NCBI GenBank assembly: GCA_029008035.1
Contig: JAQXIY010000084.1
Span: 1 to 38,870, forward strand
Length of the DNA: 38,870 nt
Reading direction: 5' to 3'
Source of the DNA: Lachnospiraceae bacterium
GTDB taxonomy: Bacteria; Bacillota; Clostridia; Lachnospirales; Lachnospiraceae
The position numbers and the translations under genes were made by a program. Numbering within the stretch: position 1 is the first letter of the stretch; the number at the start of each line of letters is the position of its first letter. This document shows, piece by piece, positions 27,290 to 34,620 of the stretch. The notes under the pieces are model-generated. The model was given only the letters and a program-made list of their open reading frames with translations. It did not search any database and was not told the DNA's origin.

Positions 27290-27594
27290 CACTCCTCCTC
27301 ACTGTGTTCCGTCAAGGTATCAATATATCCCCAATCCAGATATGACATTTCCATAGCTTCCTCCTCTCGACGCTCCATTTCCTCATATAAAGAGTGATAC
27401 GTGTTTTCCCACTGTTGTTGCAAATCCAGATGGGAAAACTGTAACAGAGGACGTAGGCAGAAAAGAACCAGCAACATTTCCAGGAAAAAGCGAAGATACC
27501 CTCGGTACTCATTGGAAGGAATCACATAAAGCACAATCGTAAACGCCAGAAACAGACTCACATACTCTTTTACCCATTGCACGATCCCATTCAT
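27289..27594 (-). CDS. spoIIIAF: SpoIIIAF, short form lacking the soluble domain
   Basis: The 101-residue protein matches the N-terminal half of SpoIIIAF: two membrane helices (about 10-27 and 31-51) in VQWVKEYVSLFLAFTIVLYVIP and NEYRGYLRFFLEMLLVLFCL. An amphipathic acidic segment follows (QQQWENTYHSLYEEMERREEEAMEM). The Bacillus protein is about 206 residues and carries a C-terminal ring-building domain, which is absent here. The next gene begins at the stop codon, so there is no room for the missing half and no frameshift remnant. Its place between spoIIIAE and spoIIIAG secures the identity. Confidence 0.85.
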   Translation of the reverse strand: MNGIVQWVKEYVSLFLAFTIVLYVIPSNEYRGYLRFFLEMLLVLFCLRPLLQFSHLDLQQQWENTYHSLYEEMERREEEAMEMSYLDWGYIDTLTEHSEEE

Positions 27595-28655
27595 CTCATA
27601 CCTCCCAGCAAAGTAGTCATTGCCACCGTAAGAAACACCAATATCACGCAGGTTGACAGAATACGAAAGAGCATACTGCCCCCTTTAGAGGCAATCAGAA
27701 TAGCATTGCTGATACGCTTGTCTGCCACCGGCTCCACAAACACTGCCAGTACCCGATAAAATATCACCATGACTCCCACCTTCGTCATAGGCACCACCAC
27801 AATGGCGATGAGCACCACCAAGGCAGTAGCCCCAATGCCTCCCCGAATCACATCCCCCGCCGCCAGAAACATATCAGAGACAGCCGTTAAGGTAGATCCA
27901 ATCCCCGGAACAAAAGCCAGTGATTTTCGCAGGGTCTGCCTGGCAAAAGTATCCCCCACGGGAGCAATAGCATTTTTAATGATATTGATTCCCAGCACGA
28001 TGGAGGTAAGCAACTTAAGGGCCCAGGAAATGATATTCTCCAGCAAATCCGTCAACTTACTAAATCGCCCCTCCTCCACCACATAGTTGAGAAGGCCCAT
28101 CACCACATACATACGAATCATGGGAATCATACCGCAACTCAAAACCCACTGAACCACATACACCACCAGAAACCCAAGTTCATAAAATCCCATAGCTGTC
28201 GCACTCCCTCGAGACACCACCACCGTGGTGGCAAACACCGGGATAAAGGCCGTCATAAAATCAATCACCACACCTATGGCCTCTCCCACAACGCCATTTA
28301 GTATCAGCACGGATTTCATAAGAAGCACCATCAAAAGTCCATATACCAGAAGGAAACACACATTTGACACATAGGATTTTTCAAAGACCAATGCAAAATT
28401 CTTTAACAGGGAAAAGGCCACCGCCAAAAGCAGGATATACACCAGATAAGTCTTATTCGCCTCCCATTCCCCCGCCAAAATATTCCATATCCATCGGCCC
28501 AATTCCTCCGTGGGTTGTCCCTGCCCGGTGAGAAGTTTCCACACTAAGTCTCCAAAACTAATTTTTGACAATCCCTCCACACCGGAGATTGCCTCATCAA
28601 TACCGGTAAAATCAATGGAGCCAAGCAGCTCCTCCACCTCCTGCCCACCACTCAT
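27591..28655 (-). CDS. spoIIIAE: SpoIIIAE, polytopic membrane protein
   Basis: SpoIIIAE is a multi-pass membrane protein needed for sigma-G activity. The 354-residue sequence has about eight hydrophobic helices after residue 65 and the conserved stretch FARQTLRKSLAFVPGIGSTLTAVSDMFLAAGDVIRGGIG. The Bacillus homologue is longer (about 399) and starts with a signal peptide. This one starts with a polar segment (SGGQEVEELLGSIDFTGIDEAISGVEGL) and has no signal peptide. The start overlaps the spoIIIAD stop as ATGA, which leaves no alternative upstream start. Confidence 0.95.
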   Translation of the reverse strand: MSGGQEVEELLGSIDFTGIDEAISGVEGLSKISFGDLVWKLLTGQGQPTEELGRWIWNILAGEWEANKTYLVYILLLAVAFSLLKNFALVFEKSYVSNVCFLLVYGLLMVLLMKSVLILNGVVGEAIGVVIDFMTAFIPVFATTVVVSRGSATAMGFYELGFLVVYVVQWVLSCGMIPMIRMYVVMGLLNYVVEEGRFSKLTDLLENIISWALKLLTSIVLGINIIKNAIAPVGDTFARQTLRKSLAFVPGIGSTLTAVSDMFLAAGDVIRGGIGATALVVLIAIVVVPMTKVGVMVIFYRVLAVFVEPVADKRISNAILIASKGGSMLFRILSTCVILVFLTVAMTTLLGGMR

Positions 28656-29035
28656 AGAAATTCCCCAACGGTGGAGAGAAAGGTGAGGAGTACCGGCATA
28701 CTTAGGGCCAATACCGATAATTTGGCAAAGACCTGAATCTGTCCCGCCACGCTGCTGTACCCTGCATCCTTACAGATATTGGATGCAAATTCTGATATAT
28801 ACGTAATGCCAATCATTTTCATAATCGACATAATATAGGTGTCATCAATCTGAATGTAGGAGGAAAGTCGAGTGATATAGGAAAGCACCTCTTTCATTTT
28901 CCAAATGATGCAGAAAAAAATCACTACACAGCAAGCCAGATTAATCAAGGTAGCGTACTCCGGCCGCTGATTCCGAAAAATAAGAGCCAGTAATACGGCC
29001 CCGATTCCCACTGATGCAGTTTTTAAAATATCCAT
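28652..29035 (-). CDS. spoIIIAD: SpoIIIAD, membrane protein
   Basis: The 127-residue protein has three to four membrane helices and the family features RNQRPEYATLINLACCVVIF, YISEFASNICKDAGYSSVAGQIQVFAKLSVLALSMPVLLTF. It belongs to the SpoIIIAC/AD family; AC and AD are thought to form membrane parts of the channel complex. It lies 8 bases after spoIIIAC and overlaps spoIIIAE by 4 bases. Confidence 0.95.
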   Translation of the reverse strand: MDILKTASVGIGAVLLALIFRNQRPEYATLINLACCVVIFFCIIWKMKEVLSYITRLSSYIQIDDTYIMSIMKMIGITYISEFASNICKDAGYSSVAGQIQVFAKLSVLALSMPVLLTFLSTVGEFL

Positions 29036-29043
29036 GCTACCTC

Positions 29044-29238
29044 CTACATATCAAATAGTTTTTCCATCATTTCAAATAATTCGGTGATGTATGGCACAAT
29101 CCAAAACAGCACCACAAGCAGACCTCCCAGACTGATGAAAAATGCCTGTTCGTCCCTCCCGCTGTGCTTTAACACCTGATTCAATATGGTGACAATGATT
29201 CCCACCGCCGCAATTTTGAACAATAGATTTATGGGCAT
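29044..29238 (-). CDS. spoIIIAC: SpoIIIAC, small membrane protein
   Basis: The 64-residue product has two membrane helices (about 4-21 and 32-50) and the family core INLLFKIAAVGIIVTILNQVLKHSGRDEQ split over its loop, close to the usual 65-68 residues. A longer frame starting at 29292 exists. The ATG at 29238 lies 5 bases after the spoIIIAB stop and matches the family start, so the extension is rejected. No strong ribosome site is present, which suggests translation coupled to spoIIIAB. Confidence 0.9.
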   Translation of the reverse strand: MPINLLFKIAAVGIIVTILNQVLKHSGRDEQAFFISLGGLLVVLFWIVPYITELFEMMEKLFDM

Positions 29239-29243
29239 ATTTC

Positions 29244-29759
29244 TTACAGCAAAAGCAGTAACAGCATGAGAAGACTCATCCCCGTCGTACAAGCTGTCAC
29301 CTTTTGTCTCTCCTTCTTTGTGCTATCATCCCTTTTTAACATATCTACAAACCCCTCATAATAGGCAAAAAAACCTGAGTCCTCCCCGGGACTTTCCACT
29401 AAAAACAAGGAGCAAAGCGCCTGCACCCACAAACGTCTTTCCTCCTCTTTTGTGAGCCTTGTCATCCCCGGTGTCATCTCCTGCCAAAACATAGAAAATA
29501 CCTGGTTACTCTTATTTTCCTGTAGTCTTTCATAAATTGCGCGGTAATACTGAGCCAAAGTGACATTGCATTGCCCCATTTCCTTACAGAGAGCCACCCC
29601 CACCGGCAAATTTCGTTTGGAAATGCTCTGGTGCATCCGAAGCAGGGACTGATTCATATCCTGCAAAAATCGGCTTCGTTCCTGAATGGTACAGTACTGT
29701 TGGACAAGGAGTCCCACTCCCCCCAGCAAAAAGATAACAACCCCTATGTATTTACACAC
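29244..29759 (-). CDS. spoIIIAB: SpoIIIAB, membrane-anchored helical protein
   Basis: The 171-residue protein has an N-terminal membrane helix (about 4-20), a soluble helical domain resembling GspF/type II secretion membrane proteins (MNQSLLRMHQSISKRNLPVGVAL), and a very hydrophobic C-terminus almost entirely of leucine. It probably docks the ATPase SpoIIIAA. The start is GTG at 29759 with GGGGGG nearby, and it overlaps the 3' end of spoIIIAA by 16 bases. Confidence 0.92.
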   Translation of the reverse strand: MCKYIGVVIFLLGGVGLLVQQYCTIQERSRFLQDMNQSLLRMHQSISKRNLPVGVALCKEMGQCNVTLAQYYRAIYERLQENKSNQVFSMFWQEMTPGMTRLTKEEERRLWVQALCSLFLVESPGEDSGFFAYYEGFVDMLKRDDSTKKERQKVTACTTGMSLLMLLLLLL

Positions 29760-30697
29760 AACAGTTTCCCCCCGTCATCCTTTAACTCGTATATGCGCCT
29801 CCCTTGATCGTCCTTAGCAACCCAAATAATCCGTTGAAATTTCAAAGAGCGATACGCATCTTTTCGACTTCTGATCTCCTCATACTCTCCAAAGGAACCT
29901 GCATGCATGGTTGCCACCACTGAGATACCGCAGCGCATGGCATAAGACAATACCGCCCCCTCTTCTTCTCCACCAATTTCATCCATAGCCACAACCTGCG
30001 GAGCCATGGTTCGTATAGCCTGCATACACCCAACCGCCTTGTCATAGCCGGAATAAACGTCGCTGTGAAGCCCCACATCGTTCATTGGCACACCTCGATG
30101 GCAGGCGGCAATCTCATAACGCTCGTCCAAAATGGCAACACCACCAGGATTTCTCTCATTGGAAATCTGACGCAACAAATCCCGCAATAATGTTGTTTTG
30201 CCTGCTCCGGGAGGCGCCAGTATCAGTGTGTGATAAAGGCGCTCCCCGTCAAACAGATAGGGCAAAGCCCAATCGGCGCACCCCTTATACTCCCTGGGAA
30301 TACGGATATTTAAAAACATAGGATGCTCCACTCCCTGAAAATGAGCATCATCCCGGATTGCCTCCCCAGCCACCCCTACACGGATGCCCCCTGCCAGAGA
30401 GATAAATCCATTCTTTAGCTGTTTCGCATAGGCGTATCGGGAATATTCACACAGATACATCATCATCTCCTGCACCTGCTTGGAACTTACCCTAAGACTA
30501 TGCTCCCATTGGTCCGTAAAACCATTACCGCTGTCTTTGATATATGTATATCTCCCCCCATAGATAAACTGTAGCGGTTGTCCCACTCGAATGCGAATCT
30601 CCTCCAAGTCTTCTCTATACCAATCCAGATGGTGCAGGTATTCTCTCAACTCCAGAGGAAATATTTTTAACAACTCGTCCCTTTGATTCATAGTCAT
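29744..30697 (-). CDS. spoIIIAA: SpoIIIAA, secretion-type ATPase
   Basis: SpoIIIAA is the ATPase that powers the SpoIIIA channel and resembles type II and IV secretion ATPases. The 317-residue sequence has LEEIRIRVGQP at 31-41, Walker A APPGAGKTT at 161-169, AILDERYEIA at 188-197 and the Walker B region VVAMDEIGGEEE at 235-246. The ATG at 30697 has no ribosome site and sits almost exactly at the start predicted for a sigma-E-like promoter. A TTG nine codons in (30673) has AAAGGGA upstream and is a serious alternative (309 residues). It heads the eight-gene spoIIIA operon. Confidence 0.95.
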   Translation of the reverse strand: MTMNQRDELLKIFPLELREYLHHLDWYREDLEEIRIRVGQPLQFIYGGRYTYIKDSGNGFTDQWEHSLRVSSKQVQEMMMYLCEYSRYAYAKQLKNGFISLAGGIRVGVAGEAIRDDAHFQGVEHPMFLNIRIPREYKGCADWALPYLFDGERLYHTLILAPPGAGKTTLLRDLLRQISNERNPGGVAILDERYEIAACHRGVPMNDVGLHSDVYSGYDKAVGCMQAIRTMAPQVVAMDEIGGEEEGAVLSYAMRCGISVVATMHAGSFGEYEEIRSRKDAYRSLKFQRIIWVAKDDQGRRIYELKDDGGKLLCVNT

Positions 30698-30702
30698 AGT
30701 TC

Positions 30703-30730
30703 AATATATGTGAGAGAACATAGATTATGA
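30703..30730 (-). promoter_or_regulatory. Sigma-E-like promoter of the spoIIIA operon
   Basis: On the minus strand TCATAAT, 13 bases, then CATATATT resembles the mother-cell sigma-E consensus (KMATATT and CATACANT). spoIIIA is sigma-E controlled in Bacillus. The -35 begins directly after the T run of the rpsU terminator. Confidence 0.6.
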
Positions 30731-30736
30731 CAAAAA

Positions 30737-30762
30737 AAGAGATGCGATTTCTCGCATCTCTT
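30737..30762 (-). terminator. Rho-independent terminator of rpsU
   Basis: A perfect 11-bp stem (AAGAGATGCGA with TCGCATCTCTT) with a four-base loop is followed on the minus strand by seven T. It lies 12 bases past the rpsU stop and insulates the spoIIIA promoter. Confidence 0.9.
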
Positions 30763-30773
30763 CAAAATCTGTC

Positions 30774-30950
30774 TTAGTTATACTTGCGTTTTCTAGCAGC
30801 TTCAGACTTCTTTTTACGCTTTACGCTTGGCTTCTCATAGTGCTCTCTCTTGCGGATCTCCTGCTGGATACCTGCCTTAGCACAGTTGCGCTTAAATCTA
30901 CGTAATGCGCTATCCAAAGATTCATTCTCTTTAACTGTTACACTTGACAT
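30774..30950 (-). CDS. rpsU: Ribosomal protein S21
   Basis: A 58-residue, very basic protein of the small ribosomal subunit. It begins [20 protein letters not shown], followed by [22 protein letters not shown] and a Lys/Arg tail that ends RKRKYN; this is the normal S21 length and pattern. GGAGGGAGG and AGGTG lie upstream of the ATG. It is a single-gene unit with its own promoter and terminator. Confidence 0.97.
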   Translation of the reverse strand: MSSVTVKENESLDSALRRFKRNCAKAGIQQEIRKREHYEKPSVKRKKKSEAARKRKYN

Positions 30951-30978
30951 AGTCTTACACCTAACCTCCCTCCAGTTG

Positions 30979-31005
30979 GGTATTGTGCATATTCAACTGT
31001 TTGGG
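30979..31005 (-). promoter_or_regulatory. Stem-loop in the rpsU leader
   Basis: CAGTTG and CAACTG pair over 6 bp around a loop of about 15 bases, directly upstream of the ribosome site in a leader of about 74 bases. It may be an S21 autoregulatory element, but the stem is short and I cannot match it to a known motif. Confidence 0.3.
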
Positions 31006-31030
31006 TAAATATTTCTTTGCACTGTTTAGT

Positions 31031-31058
31031 ATTATAACACATTTTCCTCTGTCGTCAA
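31031..31058 (-). promoter_or_regulatory. Sigma-A promoter of rpsU
   Basis: On the minus strand TTGACG, 16 bases, then TATAAT, with TGT directly before the -10 making an extended -10 element. This should be a strong promoter, as expected for a ribosomal protein gene. Confidence 0.75.
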
Positions 31059-31085
31059 CCTCTTTCTGTGGAATCGCAGAAAAAA

Positions 31086-33767
31086 TTATGACAACTGACC
31101 TGCCAAAGCATCTGTTACAGCCGCGATGGCATCCTGAATGCCCGCCGGATTCTTACCACCGGCCTGAGCCATATTGGGACGACCGCCACCGCCACCGCCT
31201 ACAAGACCGGCAATAGCCTTAATCAGATTACCTGCGTGAGCACCGGCCTTCATAGCCTCGTCTGTAGCCATGGCAACCAGGTTCACCTTACCATCCTTAG
31301 CAGAAGCAAGAACAATAACGCCTTCACCAAGTTTCTCCTTCAACTGATCTCCCAAATCGCGGAGACCGTTCATATCCACATCATCAACAGAGGTTGCCAA
31401 GAGCTTCACGCCCTTTACATCCACCACTGCATCCATCACATCACCCAGCGCACTCTGTGCCGCCTTTGCCTTGAGAGATTCGTTCTCACTCTGAAGTTCC
31501 TTCACCTCAGCCATAAGTTTCTCTAAGCGCTCTGTGAGATTTGCAGGTGTGGCCTTTACAATCTTAGCCGCCTGCTGTAATTCCGCCTCCAAATTAGCGT
31601 AATATGACAATACATTTTCCCCGGTAAGAGCCTCAATACGTCTCACACCGGCAGCAACACCACTCTCAGAGACAATCTTAAATGCCATAATGTCTCCTGT
31701 GTTCTTCACATGAGTACCACCGCAGAACTCCTTAGAGAAATCTCCCATGGAAACAACCCGAACAGTCTCACCATACTTCTCACCGAAGAGCGCCATAGCA
31801 CCCGTCTTCTTGGCCTCATCAACAGTCATTACTTGTGTATCCACATCAATGTGTTCAGCAATCTTAGCATTTACCATATCCTCTACCTTCTGTAACTCCT
31901 CCGGAGTCATGGCAGAGAAATGCGAAAAGTCAAATCTTGTGCGCTCGCTATCCTGATATGAGCCGGCCTGCTCTACGTGAGAACCAAGCACCTCACGAAG
32001 TGCCTTCTGCATTAAGTGGGTTGCAGAGTGATTACTACAAATCTTAGCACGGTTCGCTGCATCAACCTTCAATGTGACAGTATCACCTACTGCAAAGATT
32101 CCCTGCTCCATATGACCGATATGACCATACTTGCCGCCCACTAATTTCACAGTGTCTTCTACCACAAAACGGCCTCCGGCGGTCTCAATCACACCCTTGT
32201 CTCCCTGCTGGCCACCCATGGTAGCATAGAATGGAGTCTTGGCTGTAACGATAGTTCCGTTTTCACCCTCAGCAATCTCCTGAGCCAGTTCAGAAATCAA
32301 CTGACCGTCTTCTTCTTTTGCCGTGGCAATCACGGTAATCTCAGAGTCGTCCTCTAATCTGTCATATCCAACGAACTCTGTGGTAATGGCTGCGTCTACC
32401 TGCTCAAATACAGAGGCATCTGCTCCCATATAGTTGGATACCTTACGGGCTGCTCTGGCCTTCTGGCGCTGTTCCTCCATACAAGCAGTAAATCCGGCTT
32501 CATCATAGGCAAAGCCGTGCTCCTCCAAAATCTCGGCGGTCAAATCCACCGGGAATCCATACGTATCATAAAGCTTAAAGGTATTCTCTCCGGAAAGTTC
32601 CTTGACGCCGGAAGACTTCATCTCTTCCATCATATCGTTTAAGATAGCAAGGCCCTGGTCGATGGTCTTGTTAAACTTCTCTTCTTCCTGCGTCAGCACC
32701 TTAAAGATAAATGCCTTCTTCTCCTCCAGTTCCGGATAACCGTCCTTCGACTCATTAATAACCGTCTCAGAAAGATTTGCCAGGAACATATCAGAAATAC
32801 CCAACATTCTTCCGTGACGAGCTGCACGACGAATCAAACGGCGAAGCACATAACCTCTTCCCTCGTTGGATGGCATAACACCATCGGATACCAAAAATGT
32901 GGCGGAACGGATATGGTCTGTAATCAAACGAATGGAAATATCATCCATAGCATCCACATGATACTTCTTTCCACAAAGTTCACAGATACGGTCGCGGATT
33001 GCCTTCATCGTATCGATATCAAAGACAGAATCCACGTCCTGCATAACAACAGCAAGACGCTCCAAGCCCATTCCCGTATCAATATTCTTATTCTCAAGTT
33101 CTGTATAACCACCCTTGCCGTCTCCGTCAAACTGGGTAAATACATTGTTCCAAACTTCCATAAAGCGGTCGCACTCACAACCCACTTTACAATCCGGACT
33201 GCCGCAGCCGTACTTCTCGCCACGGTCATAGTAAATCTCGGAGCATGGTCCGCAAGGTCCTGCACCGTGCTCCCAGAAGTTATCACAGGCACCTGTCTCC
33301 GGGTCGCGGTAGAAACGGGTAATGCGATCCTCCGCAATACCAATCTTCTTATTCCAGATTTCAAATGCCTCATCGTCCTCTCCGTAGATAGATGGATACA
33401 AACGGTCAGGATCCAGTCCCAACACTTCGGTCAAGAACTCCCAAGACCAGCTAATTGCCTCCTCCTTGAAATAATCTCCAAAAGAGAAATTACCTAACAT
33501 TTCAAAGAATGTAAGATGACGAGCTGTCTTACCAACATTCTCAATATCACCGGTACGCACACACTTCTGGCATGTGGTTACACGTCTTCTTGGGGGAATC
33601 TCCTGTCCGGTAAAATATGGCTTCAGCGGTGCCATACCAGCATTGATCAGCAACAGACTGTTGTCGTTCTGTGGCACAAGAGAAAAACTCTTCATAGCCA
33701 AATGGTCCTTGCTCTCAAAGAACTCCAGGTATTTTCTTCTTAATTCATTCACTCCAAAAGTACTCAA
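31086..33767 (-). CDS. alaS: Alanyl-tRNA synthetase
   Basis: AlaS charges tRNA-Ala and edits Ser and Gly mischarging. The 893-residue protein has class II motif 1 and 2 regions (LINAGMAPLKPYF, HLTFFEMLGNFSFGDYFK), motif 3 (NEGRGYVLRRLIRRA), a Cys-rich insert at about 188-199, the editing-domain zinc ligands HSATH at 580-584 and CGGTH at 682-686, and a C-terminal DHHA1 domain with a glycine run. The start is TTG at 33767 with GGAGG eight bases upstream. A 51-codon membrane protein gene lies 18 bases upstream. No T-box leader is visible. Confidence 0.98.
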   Translation of the reverse strand: MSTFGVNELRRKYLEFFESKDHLAMKSFSLVPQNDNSLLLINAGMAPLKPYFTGQEIPPRRRVTTCQKCVRTGDIENVGKTARHLTFFEMLGNFSFGDYFKEEAISWSWEFLTEVLGLDPDRLYPSIYGEDDEAFEIWNKKIGIAEDRITRFYRDPETGACDNFWEHGAGPCGPCSEIYYDRGEKYGCGSPDCKVGCECDRFMEVWNNVFTQFDGDGKGGYTELENKNIDTGMGLERLAVVMQDVDSVFDIDTMKAIRDRICELCGKKYHVDAMDDISIRLITDHIRSATFLVSDGVMPSNEGRGYVLRRLIRRAARHGRMLGISDMFLANLSETVINESKDGYPELEEKKAFIFKVLTQEEEKFNKTIDQGLAILNDMMEEMKSSGVKELSGENTFKLYDTYGFPVDLTAEILEEHGFAYDEAGFTACMEEQRQKARAARKVSNYMGADASVFEQVDAAITTEFVGYDRLEDDSEITVIATAKEEDGQLISELAQEIAEGENGTIVTAKTPFYATMGGQQGDKGVIETAGGRFVVEDTVKLVGGKYGHIGHMEQGIFAVGDTVTLKVDAANRAKICSNHSATHLMQKALREVLGSHVEQAGSYQDSERTRFDFSHFSAMTPEELQKVEDMVNAKIAEHIDVDTQVMTVDEAKKTGAMALFGEKYGETVRVVSMGDFSKEFCGGTHVKNTGDIMAFKIVSESGVAAGVRRIEALTGENVLSYYANLEAELQQAAKIVKATPANLTERLEKLMAEVKELQSENESLKAKAAQSALGDVMDAVVDVKGVKLLATSVDDVDMNGLRDLGDQLKEKLGEGVIVLASAKDGKVNLVAMATDEAMKAGAHAGNLIKAIAGLVGGGGGGRPNMAQAGGKNPAGIQDAIAAVTDALAGQLS

Positions 33768-33785
33768 ATTATCTTCCTCCGATAT

Positions 33786-33941
33786 CTATTCTTCTGTGCT
33801 CTCTGCATCATCCTGCTGTGCGGCCATCTTGGCGTTCTTACTCTTGGCCCACTTAATGCCAAGCATCACCCCTGCCACTGCAATTGCTACCAAAATAATA
33901 AACAATAACAAATAGGATAAAAAGCTATTAATAACTACCAT
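33786..33941 (-). CDS. Small single-helix membrane protein upstream of alaS, unknown function
   Basis: A 51-residue reading frame starts MVVINSFLSYLLLFIILVAI. It has one membrane helix at about 8-28, a basic cytoplasmic segment (KWAKSKNAK at about 30-38) and an acidic end (DDAESTEE). AAGGAGG at ideal spacing and a sigma-A promoter make it a convincing gene. It is 18 bases upstream of alaS and should be co-transcribed. No homologue is recognised. Confidence 0.75.
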   Translation of the reverse strand: MVVINSFLSYLLLFIILVAIAVAGVMLGIKWAKSKNAKMAAQQDDAESTEE

Positions 33942-33979
33942 GATTTTCCTCCTTAAAAAGAAACCTCTTAAACCACACT

Positions 33980-34008
33980 ATTATATATAAAAACGCCCAT
34001 CTTTTCAA
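33980..34008 (-). promoter_or_regulatory. Sigma-A promoter of the small membrane protein-alaS unit
   Basis: On the minus strand TTGAAA, 17 bases, then a perfect TATAAT. The predicted leader to the small gene is about 32 bases. The -35 lies in the loop region of a terminator-like hairpin. Confidence 0.7.
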
Positions 34009-34014
34009 GACAGG
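33994..34014 (-). terminator. Terminator-like hairpin overlapping the alaS-unit promoter
   Basis: On the minus strand GCCTGTCTT and AAGATGGGC pair over 9 bp, including two G-T pairs, with a very short loop, followed by GTTTTTATAT. No minus-strand gene lies upstream before rnhA at 35992. It may end antisense transcripts coming from the marR side. Confidence 0.4.
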
Positions 34015-34061
34015 CACTTTAAATTTATTCACTCCTGTCATTCATATGTTTTAATTTACCA

Positions 34062-34090
34062 TTGACACAAGTCCGATTTCGTACTATACT
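34062..34090 (+). promoter_or_regulatory. Sigma-A promoter of marR-MATE
   Basis: A perfect TTGACA, 17 bases, then TATACT. The predicted start is near 34097. The spacer and the start region are each covered by a palindromic operator. Confidence 0.8.
34069..34086 (+). promoter_or_regulatory. MarR operator 1 (between -35 and -10)
   Basis: AAGTCCGATTTCGTACTA is an imperfect 18-bp palindrome centred on CGAATTCG-like bases. It occupies the promoter spacer and resembles a site for a dimeric MarR-type repressor. Confidence 0.65.
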
Positions 34091-34095
34091 CATCC

Positions 34096-34113
34096 AAGTA
34101 CGAATTCGGACTT
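34096..34113 (+). promoter_or_regulatory. MarR operator 2 (over the transcription start)
   Basis: AAGTACGAATTCGGACTT is an 18-bp palindrome with a single mismatched pair. Its centre is 27 bp from the centre of operator 1. The two sites are also inverted copies of each other (17-bp arms, one mismatch, 11-bp spacer). Confidence 0.7.
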
Positions 34114-34158
34114 GAATATCATCCTCAAATACAAACGCAACATACAGGAGAATACTTT

Positions 34159-34605
34159 ATGGCTTATAAGAACTTACCTATCAATGCCTCATTGCAGGAA
34201 TACAACCGCATATATAAGGAAATCAATAAACTTTATCGAGAGGAGGCGCAAAAACTCGGATTGTCCAACAGTGCCTTTGATATCTTTTATACCATCTGCG
34301 AGTTTGAGGACGGATGTCAGCAGAAAGATATTTGCGAGGCAACCTTTCTTCCAAAGCAAACCGTCCATTCTGCTATTCGCAATTTGGAAAAAGAAGGACT
34401 GATTGTTTTGACTCCCGGAAAGGGACGAGGTGTAAAAATCACGCTCTCTCCACTGGGCGAGAAAAAAATCATCCCTCTGATGGAACCCATTTTCAAATGT
34501 GAAAGCGCATCTTTTGATGCCATGTCACCGGAGGATGCCCAAAAATTACTGAGCTTGAACAACCAATATGTATCTCATCTGCGAGATGCATTTTCAAAAA
34601 TATAA
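34159..34605 (+). CDS. MarR-family transcriptional regulator
   Basis: The 148-residue protein has the MarR layout: N-terminal dimer helices, winged helix-turn-helix at about 40-100 (DICEATFLPKQTVHSAIRNLEKEGLI, split over the helix-turn-helix, then the wing TPGKGRGVKITLSPLGEKK), and C-terminal dimer helices. AGGAG precedes the ATG. It is followed after 15 bases by a MATE pump and preceded by two palindromes in its own promoter, so it most likely represses itself and the pump until a ligand binds. The ligand cannot be inferred. Confidence 0.93.
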   Translation: MAYKNLPINASLQEYNRIYKEINKLYREEAQKLGLSNSAFDIFYTICEFEDGCQQKDICEATFLPKQTVHSAIRNLEKEGLIVLTPGKGRGVKITLSPLGEKKIIPLMEPIFKCESASFDAMSPEDAQKLLSLNNQYVSHLRDAFSKI

Positions 34606-34620
34606 GAAAAGGGTGTAATT

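Noticed and set aside
32814-33497. Plus-strand reading frame of 227 codons
   Set aside because: It is antisense to alaS and explained by the alaS codon pattern.
33942-34060. T-box leader for alaS
   Set aside because: I searched for the conserved T-box sequence and an alanine specifier loop and found neither; the leader from the best promoter is only about 32 bases.
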